NCBI GenBank assembly: GCA_026168455.1
Contig: CM047425.1
Coordinates: 28,310,256-28,374,255 of the forward strand
Length of the DNA: 64,000 nt
Origin: Theocolax elegans
Lineage: Eukaryota > Arthropoda > Insecta > Hymenoptera > Cerocephalidae
Direction: 5' to 3'
Shown here: piece after piece, positions 28,133-40,170 of the stretch
How positions within the stretch are numbered: position 1 is the first letter of the stretch
Layout of the letters: each line of letters starts with the position of its first letter
Position numbers and translations under genes: made by a program
Notes under the pieces: generated by a model
What the model saw: only the letters and a program-made list of their open reading frames with translations
Told to the model about the DNA's origin: nothing
Database searches by the model: none

Positions 28133-31048
28133 AAATGTATGAGTATTGTAGATTTGACCATAATTTACCAAAATGAATGTTGTATTACTAAACATTGATG
28201 AATAGTATCGATTTTTTACAATATCAATACTGGTTGTCGTAATCCGGATTCGACAATCAGATTTAAGCAAGGATGCAAATATATTTCTTTGACCGTACTG
28301 TTTGTATGAATATTGTAGATTTGACCATAATTCACCAATTTATACAATGTATTACGCAAAATCGACGAAAATTAACGATTTCTTGCAATCTCCTTATTGG
28401 TCGTCAAGATTCGTTTTCGGCGATTATATGTAACCATGATTGCAAAAATCTTACTTTGACTGTACTAAATGTATGATTATTGGAGATTTGATCATAGTTA
28501 CCAATATGTACATTTTATAATGTGAAAGCTTTGGGTTTTACCAATTTCTTGCGAAATAGATCCTTTTCCTAATTCTTCGGTTCCGGCAATTAGCTTTAAG
28601 CAAAACTGAAAACATATTTCTTTGCCAGTACTAAATGTATGAGTATGGTAGATTTGACCATAATTTACCAAAATGTACAATGTATTACTAAATAGTGAAG
28701 ACTAGTATCGATTTTTTACAATATCATTACTGGTCGTCATAATCCGGGTTCGACCATCAGGTTTAAGCAAGAATGCAAATGTATTTCTTTGGCAGTACTA
28801 AATGTATGAATATTGTAAATTTGGCCATAATTTACGAATATATACAACGTATTACGCAAAATCGATGAAAATTATCGATTTCTTACAATCTCATTATTGG
28901 TCGTCAAAATTCATTTTCGGCGATCATATATAACCAGCACTGCAAATATCTTATTTTGACTGAACTAAATGTATGACTATTATAGATTGGACCATAAATT
29001 ACCAATATATACATTGTATTATGTGAAAGCTGTGGGCAATACCGATTTCTTGCGAAATAGATCCATGTCGTTATTCTTCGGTTTGAAGAACAGCTTTAAG
29101 CAAAAATGCAAATATATGTCCATGGCATTACTAAATGTATAAGCATTGTAGATTTGACCATAATTTACCAAAATGTACAATGTATTACTAAATAGTGATG
29201 AATAGTATCGATTTTTTACAATATCATTACTAGTCGTCATAATCCGGGTTCGACAATCAGGTTGTAGCAAGAATGCAATTATATTTCTTTGGCTGTACTG
29301 TATGTATGAATATTGTAGATATGACCACAATTCACCAATATATACAATGTATTACGCAAGATTGACGAAAATTAACGATTTCGTACAATCTCCTTATTGG
29401 TCGTCAAAATTCGGTTTCGGCGATTATGTGTAACCCTGATTGCAAATATCTTACTTTGACTGTACTAAATGTATGATTATTGGAGATTTGGTCATAATTT
29501 ACCGAAATATATATTGTATAATGTGAAAGCTTTGGGATATACCGATTTCTTACGAAATAGATCCTTGTCGTTATTCTTCGGTTTCGGCGTACAGCTTTAA
29601 GCAAAAATGGAAATGAATTTCTTTAGCAGTACTTAATGTATGAATATTGTAAATTTGGCCATAAGTTACGAATACGTACAATATACTACATAATAGCGAC
29701 GAAAATTAACGATTTCTTACAATCTCATTATTGGTCGTCAAAATTCGGTTTCGGCGTTCATATGTAACCTTGACTGCAAATATCTTACTTTGACTGAACT
29801 AAATGTATGACTATTATAGATTTGACCATAAATTACCAAAATGTACAATGTATTACTAAATAGTGAAGAATAGTATCGATTTTTTACAATATCATTACTG
29901 GTTGTCATAATCCGGGTACGACCATCAGGTTTAAGCAAGAATGCAACTGTATTTCTTTGGCAGTTCTAAATGTATGAAGATTGTAGGTTCGATCATAATT
30001 TACCGATATGTACAATGTATTACGCAAAATCGATGAAAATGATCGATTTCATACAATCTCATTATTGCTTGTCAAAATTCGGTTTCGGCCATTATATGTA
30101 ACCATGAATTTAAATATCTTACTTTGACTGTACTACATGTATGTTTATTGGAGATTTGGTAATACTTTACCAATATACACATTTTATAATGTGAAAGCTT
30201 TGGGATTTTCCAATTTCTTGCGAAATAGATCCTTTTCGTAATGAATCGGTTCCGGCAATTAGCTTTAAGCAAAAATGAAAACATATTTCTTTACCAGTAC
30301 TAAATGTATGAATATTGTAGATTTGACCATAATTTACCAAAATGTACAATGTATTACTAAATAGTGATGAATAGTATCAGAATGCAAATGTATTTCTTTG
30401 TCAGTACTAAATGTATGAATATTGTAGATTACGCAAAATCGATGAAAATCATCGATTTCTTACAATCTCATTTGTCGTAAAAATCGGTTTCGGCGATCAT
30501 ATGTAACCATGACTGCAAATATCTTACTTTGACTGTACTAAATGTATTTCTTTGGCAGTACTAAATGTATGAATATTGTAGATTCGACAATAATTTACCA
30601 ATATATAGAATGTATTACGCAAGATTGACGAAAATTAACGATTTCTTGCCATTTCCTTATTCGTCGTCAAAATTCGGTTTTAGCGATCATATGTAACCAT
30701 GGCTGCAAATATCTTACTTTGACTGTACTAAATGTATGATTATTGGAGATTTGGTCATAGTTTACCAATATATACATTTTGTAATGTGAAAGCTGTGGGC
30801 AATATCGATTTCTTGCGAAATAGATCCTTGTCGTTATTCTTCGGTTTCTGCGAACAGCTTTAAGCATGAATGCAAAAATATTTCTTTGGCCGTACTGTAT
30901 GTATGAATATTGTAGATTCGACCATAATTTACCAATATATACAATGTATTACGCAAAATCGATGAAAATCATCGATTTCTTACAATCTCATTATTTGTCG
31001 TAAAAATCGGTTTCGGTGATCATATGTAACCATGACTGCAAATATATG
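28133..31048. repeat. Right edge of the satellite: divergent and truncated monomers
   Basis: The monomers still belong to classes A, B and C but drift from the core. Several are cut, at about 30,378, 30,428 and 30,548, where parts of different monomers are joined. The array ends at about 31,048 in AT-rich DNA. Confidence 0.75.
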
Positions 31049-31133
31049 TATCAAAATCGTTTAAAATTTATTTGTTATAAACTAATAATAAATTTAAGAC
31101 TACACTTTATAATCAGCGTCTAGCCTCAAAAAT

Positions 31134-31174
<41 letters not shown>
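31049..31174. repeat. AT-rich spacer ending in a (TA)n tract
   Basis: The (TA)n tract at about 31,137-31,174 is the insertion site of the following LTR and palindrome; TA repeat also lies between them and after them (to 33,169). Confidence 0.8.
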
Positions 31175-31177
<3 letters not shown>

Positions 31178-31757
31178 AACGAGGTACAATCTCTCGCGTC
31201 GGTAGGGGTAAAGGGATCGGTTGCTACGGCACGAGATCCGCCGATTCCTAACTTAAAGTTATAGCCGTAAAGAGAGAGTCTTTACGGCTTCGGCGGCTCG
31301 CGAGTTGTGCACCACGTACCTTGAATTTCGATTCTCACCGTCGATGCGTTCGACTTCGCCTGTTTCCCCTCTCTCCGTCGGGCTCTCGCGCGCGGCAATT
31401 TCTTCGTCCTCGCAGATTCCTGGGAGTCGCTGGAGCTGTGCAGTTAACAGCAGCACGCTCACTCCACCGAATCACTTACTCTTCACGGCGCGAAACCCAG
31501 AACGCGAGCAAGAATCCGCGATAACGATTCTTTTTCTCTTGCCACGAATTAGCAAGGAAGGCGTTACCCGCGACATGTCTATGTACGATGACTCGCATAA
31601 ACTCTCTATATACTCTCCTCAGTCAGCTTGCGCGTCGGACCATTATTAGTCCTTACGCGCGGGCTTTCCCGATCACCTACGAGCTTTTCCGATCGTCACT
31701 CGCGCTCGTTATAAGGTATAGCTTCATACGCATAAGAGTATGTAGCTTACCTTTACA
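31175..31757. mobile_element. Solo LTR (583 bp), Gypsy-type ends
   Basis: It begins TGTAACGAGGTACAATCTC and ends CTTACCTTTACA, the TG...CA ends of an LTR. ATAT flanks both sides, although the site is a TA repeat so that is weak support. It is GC-richer than its surroundings and is homologous to the LTR at 40,563-41,164 from the block CGAGATCCGCCGATTCC to the end. No internal retroviral coding region adjoins, so it is a solo LTR. Open frames in it are not called. Confidence 0.7.
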
Positions 31758-31774
31758 ATATATATATATATATA

Positions 31775-33133
31775 TGGGAGATTCCATGTGAAGTGATCCA
31801 GGTAAAAAATAGAATTTTGTTTTAATGTATGGAATCAGTAGAAAATTACTTGAATAGAGTGTAGCTAAATTTTTAGACCTAAATTTCAATTAGTACCAGA
31901 GCTGTAACCAATCAAAAAATCGAATTTTTTTAAAAAAATGACTTATTGGCCATTTTTATCACTACATAACTCAAAATCTAACAATTTTTTCTTATATACA
32001 TTAAATTTGAAAAAGTTTATAAATTTCAAGAAGAATCTGTTGAAATATTTCATTTATATTAGTTTAACACATTGAATATAGTTATAATTAATAAAAACCT
32101 TTATAGTAAAAAAAAGGGTTGTACGATCAAAAATATTTTATCCATCCAAGAATCTAATTCATCGATGATTAATTACCTTCAAAATGGTGCAAAGTTTGAG
32201 TGCGGCAGAGCATTTCAGACAAAGTTATGGTGTTTTTAGGCAAATTTCTTAAAAAAAGAGAGCAAATGCGTTTTATGAAAAAAACAGAGTAACCGTATAC
32301 TTGCATTCAAACAACATGGCACTATTATTCTTCAATAATACAAAAATATACTATTTAATGTTAGTTACTGATACTTTTCAATCTCTAAGCTGCTTACAAA
32401 CACCAAGCAGTAGGTATAAGCAGTTATACCTGTTATATAATTGGATAAATACCTGAAACTTTTTATAATTCCAATAAATTCAATTATATAACAGGTATAA
32501 CTAAAAGTATCAGACTTAAATAACAACTAAATAAAAGTATCAGTAACTAACAATAAATAGTATATTTTTGTATTATTGAAGAATAATAGTGCCATGTTGT
32601 TTGAATGCAAGTATACGGTTAGTCTGTTTTTTTCATAAAATGCATTTGCTCTCTTTTTTTTAGAAATTTGCCTAAAAACACCATAACTTTGTCTGAAATG
32701 CTCTGCCGCACTCAAACTTTGCACCATTTTGAAGGTAATTAATCATCGATGAATTAGATTCTTGGATGGATAAAATATTTTTGATCGTACAACCCTTTTT
32801 TTTACTATAAAGTTTTTTATTAATTATAACTATATTCAATGTGTTAAACTAATATAAATGAAATATTTCAACAGATTCTTCTTGAAATTTATAAACTTTT
32901 TCAAATTTAATGTATATAAGAAAAAATTGTTAGATTTTGAGTTATGTAGTGATAAAAATGGCCAATAAGTCATTTTTTTAAAAAAATTCGATTTTTTGAT
33001 TGGTTACAGCTCTGGTACTAATTGAAATTTAGGTCTAAAAATTTAGCTACACTCTATTCAAGTAATTTTCTACTGATTCCATACATTAAAACAAAATTCT
33101 ATTTTTTAACTGGATCACTTCACATGGAATCTC

Positions 33134-33136
<3 letters not shown>
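31775..33136. mobile_element. 1.36-kb palindromic (foldback) element
   Basis: The left arm (31,775-32,378) and right arm (32,533-33,136) are both 604 bp and inverted copies of each other with few mismatches. They start and end with TGGGAGATTCCATGTGAAG and its complement. The 154-bp centre holds a smaller inverted pair around TATACCTGTTATATAATTG. (TA)n flanks both sides, so a TA target (Tc1/mariner-like) is possible but cannot be proven. No transposase is present. A transcript across it would form a long hairpin. Confidence 0.85.

Positions 33137-33169
<33 letters not shown>
33137..33169. repeat. (TA)n tract
   Basis: Pure TA repeat bordering the palindrome on the right. Confidence 0.9.
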
Positions 33170-33171
<2 letters not shown>

Positions 33172-34048
33172 CGGTTCAGGAAATTAATTCGAGTATAACC
33201 CCGTCGGAATTTTTAAAAAATATTAATTAGGTGAAGCGTAATTAAATTTGAAATGCGCTAATCAGAAGCCGGATTAGAGAAGAAAGTTTTACGACGTTGC
33301 CGCGCGAGACTAATGCAACAGGTGAACGGGCGAAGCGGCCGAGGCGCCTGAACAAAACTAATGCGTATAGCAGAAGCAAAGATCGCGAAAGCGAATGAAT
33401 CGCAAAATATATTTTACGAGATTGATTGTATGAATAAAATGTATAATCAAGAAAATGATTTTTATTTAAGTTTGAATTAAACTGCAGACTAATAAATTCA
33501 TTACTACTATTATTAATTTATTTACTAAATCTTTGATATGCGTGCGTTATAAATATGAGATTATTACAGGTTTTAATCTCATCGTACTTACATTAATTTA
33601 TTGAAACCTTTATGACGAATTTTATGACAATAAAATTTTGAATTGAATTTAGTTTTGGGTACAATATAGCCTATAAGTACGTTTACCATAAAGATATATC
33701 GCTATATATTGAAAATATATTAGTTAATTTTGCAAGAATATTGGCAATAATATTGCTAGTGAAATAATTCTTAATAAGTGTAAAATGAAATTTAGCTCAA
33801 GCCTCAATTCTCCGCTTAAAAAACATAATGCCACCGTGAGCGCTCTCCGATGTCCGCGAACATCAAATTTTGTATTCACGGAGTAAGCCTGCCGCGGGCG
33901 CTCATCAAATTCTGTGCTCCCAAAGTTTGCCCGAAGCTGGCGCGTTCTCCGCATGGATAGTCCAGGCCAATTAAACATAAAAAAAAACTTTAAGGGACAG
34001 TTTTTCTGCAATATATTCTTGGGGAGGGTGTAAGGATGTTATGGTATC
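33170..34048. other. No gene seen; dispersed-repeat flank
   Basis: A GC-richer patch (about 33,230-33,420) is followed by AT-rich DNA. The last ~30 bases, with GGGGAGGGTGTAAGGATG, match the minus strand near 42,920, so the next element sits inside a repeated sequence. The open frame at 33,724-34,011 shows no domain. Confidence 0.5.
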
Positions 34049-34951
34049 CCGCGTAGAAAAAACTCCCTTGGGAAATCCTTGGAAAAATTTTCATTGCAAA
34101 ATCATGGTTGCCACCGCGGCCAATACCTATTAGTTTCATTGCTAATGATCAGAAGCCAAGTTTTTGCCATAAAATATCAATAAATAAAATTATTAATTAA
34201 ATTATTCATTTCTATAGCTAAATCATGGAATTACTTGGTCAACAAATTCAGACAAAAGAAATAAAATAACCATGATATTAACAATTTGTTGTGACGAAAA
34301 ATCCTTGATTTTTTTGTAGAAATACTTATAATCATGGCAGTTTAATGGACATATTTGCGTTTAAAGAAATAAATTACCCATGAACATACTGGTAATTTAC
34401 ACAACATGGGTACATGGAATTATCGTGACCAAAACTGTAATGAATTTATAAAAATTCGTGGCCTTTTCTTTGCTGAATTTTTATCGGAAAAAATTTAATT
34501 TCCCACCACTTTCCCGGCATTTTTTCAGAAGAAGCTTCTGGCTTTTTAAAATAAAAAAAATTATGCTTTTAATATACCAATGCTGTAAGTAATCAATGTA
34601 CAACGCTTCGGAATCCCAAGAGAAATGTAAAATAGTGTTCAATCCTTTACATTATAAAATAATTTGTTTTCATGTATTATTCTAGTGTTTTCCATAATTA
34701 AATAAATTAATTTTGGTTTAGAACATTTTATTTGTTCATTTATTCTTAATATTGATATGTATTTAACAATATGTAAGGCTTTGAAGTCGATTCTGAAGTT
34801 CTAATTAACACATCAGATATTTTACAAAAATTTAAGTTCAATAAAAACTTCAAAGTTCGATACAGGATCATCAATATACATACTTTTAGCAATAATTTGA
34901 ACTAATAAATTACGAGTTCTCAATGGGCAATTTTAAAATGACTTTATAGTT

Positions 34952-35166
34952 TTTTTTTTATATTTTATATTTTAACACCGCTCGTTTTATGCTCCCAAAC
35001 CGGTGTTAATCAGCGACGGAGGTCATACGATGTCTTGGTGAAGAAAGCACTTGTTGAAAATACATTCGCCAGTGGTGCTTGTATCAATCGGCCGGGGCCG
35101 TGAATCGAACCTGCGACCTCCAGATTACGAGCCCGATGCCCTACCGACCGAGCCATCGCAGGCTTC
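34952..35166 (-). mobile_element. tRNA-derived SINE, copy 1
   Basis: The minus strand reads a tRNA-like head with A box TGGCTCGGTCGGTAGGGC and B box GGTTCGATTCA, an anticodon-like CGT, then a ~120-bp body and an A-rich tail. It is flanked by TGACTTTATAGTT (34,939-34,951) and TGACTTTGTAGTT (35,167-35,179), a 13-bp target duplication with one mismatch. The T-arm does not pair well, so this is not a functional tRNA gene. Confidence 0.8.
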
Positions 35167-36620
35167 TGACTTTGTAGTTCTATTTAAATGTCTAATCTTT
35201 TCATGACTAATTTATTTCGTTTAAAGTACAAATTTCATCAAAATACATCAAAATAATTAAGACTTTTTACAGCTTTTATAAAAAAGTAGATTTCTACGTT
35301 GAAAATTAATGCAATTTGATTAAATATTTAGTCTTATTGCTTAAATATTTATCAACAAAAATCCCATGCTTATTATTGAAGTTATAAAGAAAAAAAACCA
35401 AAAAATTATTTTTTAAAATATTGGGCATATCATGGGAAATCTATGTTTTTTACAAAGAAAACCCCAATGATTTTTCCTTAGAAATTATTTTAAAAAGCCA
35501 GAAACATTCCTGTGAAAAAATGCCGGGATAATGGTGGGAAATTAATTTGTTGCGATAAAAATTCAGCAACGAAAACGCCACGAATTTTTATAAATTCATT
35601 ACAGGTTTGGTCAAGAATATCTATGTACCTATGTTGTGTAAATTACCGGTATATTTATGGTAATTTATTTCTTTAAACGCAAATATATCCATTAAACGCC
35701 ATGATTCTACAGTTTAAGATTTCTACAAAAAATCAAGGATTTTGTCGTGAAAACAAATTGTTAATATCATGGTTAGTTCCTTTCTTTTGCCTGAATTTGT
35801 CGACAAGATGATTCCATGATTTAGCTATAGAAATGAATAATTTAATTAATAATTTTATTTATTGATTTTATGGCAAAACCTTGGCTTCTGATCATTAGCA
35901 ATGAAACTAATAGGTATTGGCCGCGGTGGCAACCATGATTTTGCAATGAAAATTTTTCCAAGGATTTCCCAAGAGAGTTTTTTCTAGAAATACTTATAAT
36001 CATGGCAGTTTAATGGACATATTTGCGTTTAAAGAAATAAATTACCCATGAACATACTGGTAATTTACACAACATGGGTACATGGAATTATCGTGACCAA
36101 AACTGTAATGAATTTATAAAAATTCGTGGCCTTTTCTTTGCTGAATTTTTATCGGAAAAAATTTAATTTCCCACCACTTTCCCGGCATTTTTTCAGAAGA
36201 AGCTTCTGGCTTTTTAAAATAAAAAAAATTATGCTTTTAATATACCAATGCTGTAAGTAATCAATGTACAACGCTTCGGAATCCCAAGAGAAATGTAAAA
36301 TAGTGTTCAATCCTTTACATTATAAAATAATTTGTTTTCATGTATTATTCTAGTGTTTTCCATAATTAAATAAATTAATTTTGGTTTAGAACATTTTATT
36401 TGTTCATTTTATTCTTAATATTGATATGTATTTAACAATATGTAAGGCTTTGAAGTCGATTCTGAAGTTCTAATTAACACATCAGATATTTTACAAAAAT
36501 TTAAGTTCAATAAAAACTTCAAAGTTCGATACAGGATCATCAATATACATACTTTTAGCAATAATTTGAACTAATAAATTACGAGTTCTCAATGGGCAAT
36601 TTTAAAATGACTTTATAGTT

Positions 36621-36835
36621 TTTTTTTTATATTTTATATTTTAACACCGCTCGTTTTATGCTCCCAAACCGGTGTTAATCAGCGACGGAGGTCATACGAT
36701 GTCTTGGTGAAGAAAGCACTTGTTGAAAATACATTCGCCAGTGGTGCTTGTATCAATCGGCCGGGGCCGTGAATCGAACCTGCGACCTCCAGATTACGAG
36801 CCCGATGCCCTACCGACCGAGCCATCGCAGGCTTC
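36621..36835 (-). mobile_element. tRNA-derived SINE, copy 2 (by duplication)
   Basis: It has the same sequence and the same flanking 13-bp duplications (36,608-36,620 and 36,836-36,848) as copy 1, 1,669 bp away. It was copied with the host element, not inserted again. Confidence 0.8.
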
Positions 36836-37668
36836 TGACTTTGTAGTTCTATTTAAATGTCTAATCTTTTCATGACTAATTTATTTCGTTTAAAGTACAA
36901 ATTTCATCAAAATACATCAAAATAATTAAGACTTTTTTACAGCTTTTATAAAAAAGTAGATTTCTACGTTGAAAAATTAATGCAATTTTGATTAAATATT
37001 TAGTCTTATTGCTTAAATATTTATCAACAAAAATCCCATGCTTATTATTGAAGTTATAAGAAAAAAAACCAAAAAAATTATTTTTTAAAATATTGGGCAT
37101 ATCATGGGAAATCTATGTTTTTTACAAAGAAAACCCCAATGATTTTTCCTTAGAAATTATTTTAAAAAGCCAGAACATTCCTGTGAAAAAATGCCGGGAT
37201 AATGGTGGGAAATTAATTTTGTTGCGATAAAAATTCAGCAACGAAAACGCCACGAATTTTTATAAATTCATTACAGGTTTGGTCAAGATAATCTATGTAC
37301 CTATGTTGTGTAAATTACCGGTATATTTATGGGTAATTTATTTCTTTAAACGCAAATATATCCATTAAACTGCCATGATTCTACAGTTTTAAGTATTTCT
37401 ACAAAAAATCAAGGATTTTGCGTGAAAACAAATTGTTAATATCATGGTTAGTTCCTTTCTTTTGCCTGAATTTGTCGACAAGATGATTCCATGATTTAGC
37501 TATAGAAATGAATAATTTAATTAATAATTTTATTTATTGATATTTTATGGCAAAACCTTGGCTTCTGATCATTAGCAATGAAACTAATAGGTATTGGCCG
37601 CGGTGGCAACCATGATTTTGCAATGAAAATTTTTCCAAGGATTTCCCAAGAGAGTTTTTTCTACGCGG

Positions 37669-38276
37669 CATATGAATGTGGTCACGATTTCGGTCTCGGT
37701 CATTGTTTAAATAATGAATGAATATACGAAAAACCAGTTTTTTACTAAAAACTATAAAAGCGTTAAGTATAGCGAAAAATAATAAAAATAGACATTTGAA
37801 GGTATTACCAATACCTACAAAATGAGCCTAATGGGATTCAATTTCAATAATTTGTTTACTTCAAAAATGGAAAAACCACTATTTTAGCGTTTTTTAACAT
37901 ATTTTATAATTAAGTTATTTTTGCTCCTAAAAAATCGTAATGCAGTTTTTATTCAAGATCTTTAGGTAATTTATAAGTGGTAAAAATTTCAGCCTTCAAT
38001 ATTAATAATTATTCATGTAATTCTATTTATTCATTGAAAAGACCGCTTACAAAAATCTAATTTCCCCAGCCTACAGGCATCGTAGAGACTTCTATTGCAG
38101 CTTATTTTGTTCGTGAAGAGTTGCACTATAATGTATAATAAAGAAAATTTAGAATTTGTAACTGTGAATTAAAAAATGACTTAAAAAATTAAGTAGTTTT
38201 AATAATTAATTTTGAGTGGGAAATTTTTTAGTTGAATGTATAAATAAATTATCTGACTGCAATGATTTTTTTACAT
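37669..38276. other. No gene seen; repeat flank and AT-rich DNA
   Basis: The first ~80 bases (GTCACGATTTCGGTCTCGG and following) match the minus strand at 42,820-42,900. The remainder is AT-rich with no coding signal. Confidence 0.6.
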
Positions 38277-38967
38277 TGTAACGGGGTACAATCTCTCGTG
38301 TAGGTAGGAGTAAGGGGATCGGTTGCTACGGCACTGTCTAGTTGTACTCCCTAGGCGGTGCCCCGAAAGTGCGCGGCGGATTCAAATCAGCGAACCCCGC
38401 GCACGACCTACCGTTGCGATGTCCGTTAACAACCGTGAGATCACTTGCCGATCTCGCGTCTTTGTACAGCTACAAACGTCGTGAGCTGAAAAGGACTGCG
38501 AATAAAAGGGAATAAATTCGCGGTAAATTTATCTCGGTCGCTCCTGAAACGGAGACGGCGGTATTCGGGATATCGGGAATAACATACGCCGGTAATTAAT
38601 GATCAAACTTGTACTCGATTATTAATCTATTCTATATTATTAAAAAAATTTCGTCGCCGCCGCCGCCGCCGCTTTTCAGAAGTTTTCTGAATTCGTGGTA
38701 CAGGGTGACCGATCTCGCGTCTTTGTACAGCTACAAACGTCGTGAGCTGAAAAGGACTGCGAATAAAAGGGAATAAATTCGCGGTAAATTTATCTCGGTC
38801 GCTCCTGAAACGGAGAAGGCGGTATTCGGGATATCGGGAATAACATACGCCGGTAATTAATGATCAAACTTGTACTCAATTATTAATCTATTCCATATTA
38901 TTAAAAAAATTTCGTCGCCGCCGCCGCCGCCGCTTTTCAGAAATTTTCTGAATTCGTGGTACAGGGT
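38277..38967. mobile_element. LTR-like sequence with a 261-bp internal tandem duplication
   Basis: It starts TGTAACGGGGTACAATCTC, like the LTR at 31,175. The block beginning CCGATCTCGCGTCTTTG at 38,448 recurs at 38,709; both copies end near GAATTCGTGGTACAGGGTG. Each copy contains a (GCC)n run (about 38,654-38,671 and 38,912-38,934). Some motifs (CCGTTAACAAC, GGCGGTATTCG) are shared with the LTR at 56,671, suggesting related families. No clear right end or target duplication was found. Confidence 0.6.
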
Positions 38968-39169
38968 GGTCGCGAAATAGAGAGTATGTCCCATTAGACT
39001 CTACATCTATTTACATTATTAAAAAATTTTCATGGTTCAGGGTGGTTTTTTTAAATAATGTGTGAGTTACAGATAAGACTTATTAAAAAAAATCTATTCT
39101 CTCTATATTTTTCAAACTGAGTGATTCAAAAGTGCCCCCTATAGAAAAAATTTTAATAAATAGGTTGAT

Positions 39170-40170
39170 ATTTTTGAATCATATTTATTCCACCCTTAAT
39201 GTATACATAATGGGATTTATACGTGGATGGATGTGCATGTAAAACGTGAAACTTGAGTGTGAGGATAGATAGGTGCATGTTTGTGTATCTGGAAGTATAT
39301 GTTGGTGTGTGAGGGTGGATGCGGGTATGTAAAAGAGAGTATGTATTCGTTGATGTGGATGTGTGCGGGTAAGTGAGAATGGTTGGATATGGGTGTGTGA
39401 GCATGTGCATGAGATACAGAGTTCAAATATACCCAGTTTTTAATCATGTCTGTGCCATTCGGTGTATATTCGTTACGGGATTTCTATATACAGGGGATAA
39501 CGGAGCCGAATTGCAGGCTACGACACATTTGAATTCTAAATGTTAAAACCAGCAAGTGCGTGTGTGTGGATATGCATGTGAAACGTGAAATGTGAGTGCA
39601 TGACGATCGGTGGGTAGAGACGAGGGTGGGTGGTGGGTGTGTGTGGAAAGGTGTGGACGGTTGGATATGGGTGTGTGAGTGTGTGTGTGAGATGCAGCAT
39701 TATTCAAAAATACCCGCAATAGACAAAATTTGAATATAAAGGATGATTATTTTGAATCATGTGTTTGTTACCCTGGATGTATACTTTCTAGGATTTATAT
39801 ATGCAGCGGATGACTGACTCGAATTGCAGGCAAATACAGATTTAAAATCTAAGTTTTGACACGTGTGTGGGTGGATGTGAATGTGAAACGTGAAACTTGA
39901 GTGCATGAGGATGGATAGGTATATGTATGTGGATTTGGATGTGGATGCAGGTATGTGAGGGTGGGTGCAGATAGGTGTAAGTGTGTGTATGGGTTGATGT
40001 GGATGTGTGAGGGTAGGCATGGATGATTGGATGTGGGCGTGTGAGGGTGGATGTTAGTGTGGGTGGGTACGTGAGCATGGGTGTAGGTAGATGTTGGTCT
40101 GTGAGAGTTGGTGTGGGTGAGTGAATGTGGATATGTCAGCATATGTGTGATGATGCAGAGTGATTCAAAA
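39170..40170. repeat. GT-rich minisatellite in three diverged units of ~300-400 bp
   Basis: Units start near 39,170, 39,440 and 39,755. Each has a TTGAATCAT-like start or related lead, a GTGAAACGTGAAA block, a long degenerate GGTGTGTGAGGGTGGATG stretch and ends near GATTCAAAA. Open frames rich in His, Pro and Thr on the minus strand come from the low-complexity repeat. Confidence 0.7.

Larger units (their letters stand above)
2745..31048. repeat. 167-bp satellite array, ~28 kb, about 170 monomers
   Basis: Motif ACTAAATGTATGA (with variants) recurs every ~167 bp, always in the same orientation. Three monomer classes share the first ~60 bp and differ afterwards. Class A carries TTCTTGCGAAATAGATCC, class B carries CGATTTCTTACAATCTCATT, and class C carries GAATAGTATCGATTTTTTAC. 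The array has three zones: degenerate edges, a 15-monomer repeat and a 21-monomer repeat. 167 bp is close to one nucleosome repeat, as in many centromeric satellites. Small open frames of 60-100 codons recur with the monomers and are not called as genes. Confidence 0.95.
34049..37668. mobile_element. Long-TIR element with internal head-to-tail duplication
   Basis: The outer ends are CCGCGTAGAAAAAACTC and its complement. Arms are ~500-580 bp: left arm 34,049-34,560, right arm 37,080-37,668. The interior is duplicated: 34,318-35,985 recurs at 35,986-37,660 (period 1,668), giving the order left arm, middle, right arm, partial left arm, middle, right arm. At the junction (35,984-35,990) the end of a right arm joins the inside of a left arm across the bases CTAGAAA. 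Each middle part contains the same SINE. A related site without the element is at 42,820-42,935 on the minus strand. No transposase gene is recognised. Confidence 0.8.

Noticed and set aside
2745..31048. Many repeated open frames of 60-103 codons on both strands in the satellite
   Set aside because: They recur exactly with the monomers, overlap on both strands, and start or stop wherever a monomer variant allows. Copy 3 loses one through a single base change. No domain is present.
2745..31048. CRISPR array
   Set aside because: Repeats are contiguous monomers without spacers, in a eukaryotic context.
31259..31649. Overlapping Arg/Ser-rich frames at 31,259-31,649, with similar ones at 40,666-41,201
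   Set aside because: They lie within LTR copies, overlap on both strands and change frame between the two copies.
35085..35166. Functional tRNA gene (minus strand)
   Set aside because: A and B boxes are good, but the acceptor and T stems do not pair and a SINE body, A-tail and 13-bp target duplications follow.
39153..40142. His/Pro/Thr-rich open frames on the minus strand
   Set aside because: Translation of the GT-rich minisatellite in several frames; no initiation context or domain.
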